From Pirellulales bacterium (GTDB lineage: Bacteria > Planctomycetota > Planctomycetia > Pirellulales > JADZDJ01), in contig DASRSD010000098.1 in NCBI GenBank assembly GCA_035656635.1, positions 1-62,433 of the forward strand: 62,433 nt of DNA, read 5' to 3'. The position numbers and the translations under genes are program-made. The notes under the pieces were generated by a model. That model worked only from the letters and a program-made list of their open reading frames with translations. It was not told where the DNA came from and did not search any database. This document shows, piece by piece, positions 59,982-62,433 of this stretch. Within the stretch, counting starts at the first letter, position 1. Each line of letters opens with the position of its first letter.

Positions 59982-60656
59982 CTATTCCTCTTGGGGCTCG
60001 CCGATTTCGCGCAGATAATCGGCCAGGTGCGATTGCAGGTCGAGCACGTTTTGCCACTGCTCCAATTCCAGCGTCACGCGATCGGCCGGGCTTTTCATTT
60101 TCACGCTCGCCAACAGCTCGCGGATGCGAATGTGCAGGTACTCAATCATTTCCGAAAGCTGGGCCGCTTGGGCAGGACTAAGCCGCTGGGGCAGCTCCGG
60201 CGGCGCCAGCGCGTACAGCGTGTTGTGCAAGTCGGCGTTTTTGTCGAGATCCAAATCAAACTCGCTGCCGCCGCTTTTGCCCAATAGCAACGATTCTTCA
60301 CGGCCGATGGTGCCCGAGCCGTTGGCATCGCGCTTGATGTTGGCCAGCCGCTCGGCAATTTGTTCCCGTTTGCCGAACAGCAGCACGGAGCGGCCCAGAG
60401 CAATCATGTCGCCGAAGCGGAGAATGCGAAGTTGAATATCTTCGCCGTTGACCTTGGTGCCGTTGGTGCTTTCCAGATCGGTCAGCACGACCTTGTCGCG
60501 GTCTTCCTGAATTTTCAAATGGAAGCGGCTGACGCGCTCGTCGTTTAATTGGATGGTGTTTCCCTCTTCCCGACCAATGGTAATCGGCGTGGGCATGTCG
60601 TCGAAGACACGTCCTCGATCGGCGCCATCCAAAACCCGCAACGTGATCAAGGCCAT
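59982..60656 (-). CDS. FHA-domain protein
   Basis: The 224-residue protein starts with an FHA domain (about 5-95): ITIGREEGNTIQLNDERVSRFH, then LTDLESTNGTKVNGEDI with Ser/Arg residues that bind phosphothreonine. The rest (about 110-224) is helical and charged (LPQRLSPAQAAQLSEMIEYL, LASVKMKSPADRVTLELEQW). FHA domains read phosphothreonine marks from Ser/Thr kinases such as the one at 51612. The partner is unknown. Confidence 0.88.
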   Translation of the reverse strand: MALITLRVLDGADRGRVFDDMPTPITIGREEGNTIQLNDERVSRFHLKIQEDRDKVVLTDLESTNGTKVNGEDIQLRILRFGDMIALGRSVLLFGKREQIAERLANIKRDANGSGTIGREESLLLGKSGGSEFDLDLDKNADLHNTLYALAPPELPQRLSPAQAAQLSEMIEYLHIRIRELLASVKMKSPADRVTLELEQWQNVLDLQSHLADYLREIGEPQEE

Positions 60657-60882
60657 ACTTGCAACGATTGTAAATCTTGGGGGACCATCCGCAGCAGCGA
60701 CGAGAGTTACAAACGCTTGCCTCTATCCGCGCTGGTGGCTTGGCCGCTAGTTATTTCATCGGACACTATATGATTATAACTGTGTCCTGGGCGGTCAAAC
60801 GCTGCATTTGCCCCATCTGGCGCTTATAACATGGCCTGGAAACGATGGTCAAGCGGTCCACAGCTTCGTTGGAGCGCGGCGA

Positions 60883-61224
60883 TTATGGCATGCCCCAGGG
60901 ATACATAAAGGGGCCCATCATCCCCGTGTTACCCCACATGTAGGGTGAAGCGGCTGCGTCGAAGCCACCCCAGCCATAGCCGCCCCAACCCCCACCCCAA
61001 TCGGTCCACCAATCCATGCCGAACGGATGTGGACCATCTTCCGAGAAGAATTTTTCGAACGGAATGCGATCGACGTGCGGCAGGGCTTGATATTGATCGA
61101 CCCGCTTGCCGGTTTTGGCGCTGCGGGTATAGGGGCCGTTATCGAAAATCCAATCGGCACTGAGCGCGGCGCTGGCGCCGCTGCAGGCTAGGGCGATGGT
61201 CAATGTGGCAAGGCGATTAAGCAT
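60883..61224 (-). CDS. Small exported Gly/Trp-rich protein
   Basis: The 113-residue protein has a signal peptide (NRLATLTIALACSGASAALSA) and a mature part with DWIFDNGPYTRSAKTGKRVD, then a Trp/Gly-rich section (MDWWTDWGGGWGGYGWGG) and a Met/Pro-rich end. The ATG at 61224 is chosen; a TTG 12 codons upstream is in frame. No function is known. It has no partner gene close by. Confidence 0.6.
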   Translation of the reverse strand: MLNRLATLTIALACSGASAALSADWIFDNGPYTRSAKTGKRVDQYQALPHVDRIPFEKFFSEDGPHPFGMDWWTDWGGGWGGYGWGGFDAAASPYMWGNTGMMGPFMYPWGMP

Positions 61225-61339
61225 AGCGCGGCTGTGTTGCAAAGAGAGGGAGTTCAACAAATCCTCTATGGGAAGGATACCTCACGGAACGCGGCTCGGC
61301 GGACGAATGCGCGTGGCAGATTTTCACAGCGTCTCGAAC

Positions 61340-61389
61340 TAGCCGGAAGGCCACGCCTTCCGGATCCGGATGCTGTGAGCATCCGGCTA
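61340..61389. repeat. 50-bp double-hairpin repeat, copy 2
   Basis: The sequence matches copy 1 (4491-4540) at 47 of 50 positions, in the same orientation, and here the terminal TAGCCGG/CCGGCTA inverted repeat is perfect. It consists of a GGAAGGCCACGCCTTCC palindrome and a GGATGCTGTGAGCATCC palindrome. It lies between a small exported gene and the YTV-repeat gene. Confidence 0.88.
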
Positions 61390-61411
61390 TGGATCATCAC
61401 TCCTTCAAAGC

Positions 61412-61448
61412 AAAATGGCGGTCCGATTCAGGGAAAATCGGACCGCCA
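61412..61448 (-). terminator. Intrinsic terminator after the YTV-repeat gene
   Basis: TGGCGGTCCGATT and AATCGGACCGCCA form a perfect 13-bp stem with a 7-base loop. In the leftward direction it is followed by TTTTGCTTTG. It lies 135 bases beyond the YTV stop codon at 61583. Confidence 0.8.
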
Positions 61449-61582
61449 CTTGGTTGACCAGACCGGCCCGGCTTCCACAGGTGCGGAACACCGGGCCGCT
61501 ATGATGATCCGGCGATTTGCCAGCCGAGGATGCTCTTCCCCTACCCCGGGGAACCCCGGCCGCTTACGCGCCCGGTTGATGC

Positions 61583-62433
61583 TTAGCCACCGCACCCGCA
61601 GGTGGGTTCGCAGCTCGAGCAGCACGGAGCCGGGCAGCAAACTTGCACCGGCACTTGCTTGCACACGACCTTCGGCACGCAGCGAGTTACCGTGTAGGCA
61701 ACTTGCTTCGGCTCGTAGTGGCAGCACTGCACCGTTTTGGTGTAGTGCACCGGCTTGCAGATCGTGTAGGGCACCGTCTTCGTGCATTGCTCTTCGACCA
61801 TGTGACAGCACTTGTAAGGAATCTCGACGGTGTGCTGCTCGGGCACCATGTGGCAGACCTGGTAGGTGCAGGTCTTCGTGTGGGTTTCCGGAACCATGTG
61901 GCACACGCAGTAGGTGCAGGTCTTCGTGTGAGTTTCGGAAACCATGTGGCACACGCAGTAGGTGCAGGTTCTGACGTGATCTTCCGGAACCATGTGGCAG
62001 ACCGTGTATTGGCACTGCTTGACGTGGGTTTCAGGGACCATGTGGCAGACCGTGTAGCAGCTGGTCTTTTGCTCGGGCACCATGTGGCAGACACAGTAGG
62101 TGCACTGCTTGACATGTTGCTCGGGCACCATATGGCAGACCGTGTAGCAGCAGGTCTTTTGTTCCGGCACCATGTGGCACACACAGTAGGTGCAGGTCTT
62201 GGTATGGGTTTCCGGCACCATGTGGCAGACACAGTAGGTGCAGGTTTTGGTGTGCGTTTCAGGAACCATGTGGCAGACCGTGTACTGGCACTGCTTCACA
62301 TGTTGTTCGGGCACCATGTGGCAGACCGTGTAGCAGCAGGTCTTTTGTTCCGGCACCATGTGGCACACACAGTAGGTGCAGGTCTTGGTATGGGTTTCCG
62401 GCACCATGTGGCAGACACAGTAGGTGCAGGTCT
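61583..62433 (-). CDS. Cys-rich YTV-repeat protein (5' cut by window edge)
   Basis: The frame runs open to the right edge, so the start is missing. At least 14 tandem units of 14 or 16 residues share the consensus HMVPExHxKxCxYxVC, varying as HMVPETHTKTCTYCVC, HMVPEQKTCCYTVC and HMVPEQHVKQCQYTVC. The end is a divergent Cys-rich tail (KPVHYTKTVQCCHYEPKQVA, PVQVCCPAPCCSSCEPTC). This matches the planctomycete YTV family (Pfam YTV), from memory linked to Cys-rich cell-surface proteins. Units recur with a 186-bp higher-order period (identical 113 bp at 62133-62245 and 62319-62431). Many Cys suggest disulfide crosslinks in the envelope. A strong terminator follows. Confidence 0.9.
   Translation of the reverse strand, partial: TCTYCVCHMVPETHTKTCTYCVCHMVPEQKTCCYTVCHMVPEQHVKQCQYTVCHMVPETHTKTCTYCVCHMVPETHTKTCTYCVCHMVPEQKTCCYTVCHMVPEQHVKQCTYCVCHMVPEQKTSCYTVCHMVPETHVKQCQYTVCHMVPEDHVRTCTYCVCHMVSETHTKTCTYCVCHMVPETHTKTCTYQVCHMVPEQHTVEIPYKCCHMVEEQCTKTVPYTICKPVHYTKTVQCCHYEPKQVAYTVTRCVPKVVCKQVPVQVCCPAPCCSSCEPTCGCGG

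Noticed and set aside
61583-62433. Possible CRISPR-like regular array (48-bp periods)
   Set aside because: The periodicity is of coding units of 14-16 codons in an open frame with conserved cysteines, so it is a tandem-repeat protein.

Overview
The window looks like part of a planctomycete chromosome, most likely from the Pirellulales. The main clues are family types: a DUF1559 pseudopilin-like protein, a TIGR03009-type exported protein, a Cys-rich YTV-repeat protein, PEP-CTERM/dockerin exported enzymes, a pseudokinase with the planctomycete 'LLTPYQ' leader, and many short palindromic repeats. Gene density is moderate, strands alternate often, and several intergenic gaps exceed 300 bases. No rRNA, tRNA or CRISPR array was recognised.

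Layout. 1-10 kb: small secreted protein, DUF1559 protein, transglutaminase-like/TPR protein, a two-gene signalling pair (hybrid histidine kinase plus a response regulator fused to an RsbW-like ATPase), DNA polymerase III delta' (holB) and a YjbQ-family enzyme. 10-19 kb: small WHPED-motif protein, a pseudokinase with a beta-rich C-terminal region, a VapBC-like pair whose PIN toxin is cut by an in-frame TGA, then a leftward acetate route (ackA-xfp) preceded with 7 bases' gap by a second toxin-antitoxin pair, and an RmlD-like reductase carrying a repeat-derived insertion. 19-28 kb: pyruvate phosphate dikinase, a transposase-like gene remnant beside direct repeats, a GH16 glycosidase with dockerin and PEP-CTERM, and a very large exported protein of unknown function. 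28-34 kb is an accessory island: a secreted protein followed by a truncated subtilase, and in the opposite orientation a secreted WD40 protein followed by the full-length subtilase. 34-50 kb is mostly core metabolism: acyl-CoA dehydrogenase, speA, an oxidoreductase, ispE-spoVG, PQQ-propeller protein, ilvE, lolD, lolC and lysS, with a GxxExxY cassette lodged between lysS and lolC. 50-62 kb: VOC protein, a receptor-like Ser/Thr kinase, dnaE, a SpoIIE-type phosphatase remnant, small membrane and exported proteins, an FHA protein with a truncated DUF2442 gene, and the YTV-repeat gene running off the right edge.

How genes work together. Xfp splits sugar phosphates to acetyl phosphate and AckA turns this into acetate plus ATP. 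The kinase/response-regulator pair, the STPK, the FHA protein and the SpoIIE remnant suggest phosphorylation and partner-switch signalling. LolC/LolD would release lipoproteins from the inner membrane. GH16 and the subtilase share one C-terminal sorting module.

The most notable signals are the inverted, partly duplicated secreted-protein/subtilase cassettes (with a subtilase that lacks the usual Asp and oxyanion Asn), the GxxExxY cassette bounded by inverted repeats, the nonsense-interrupted PIN toxin, a SpoVG with a zinc ribbon, and at least six distinct families of short repeats, two of them inserted in frame inside coding genes. All assignments come from reading the sequence; no database search was possible.
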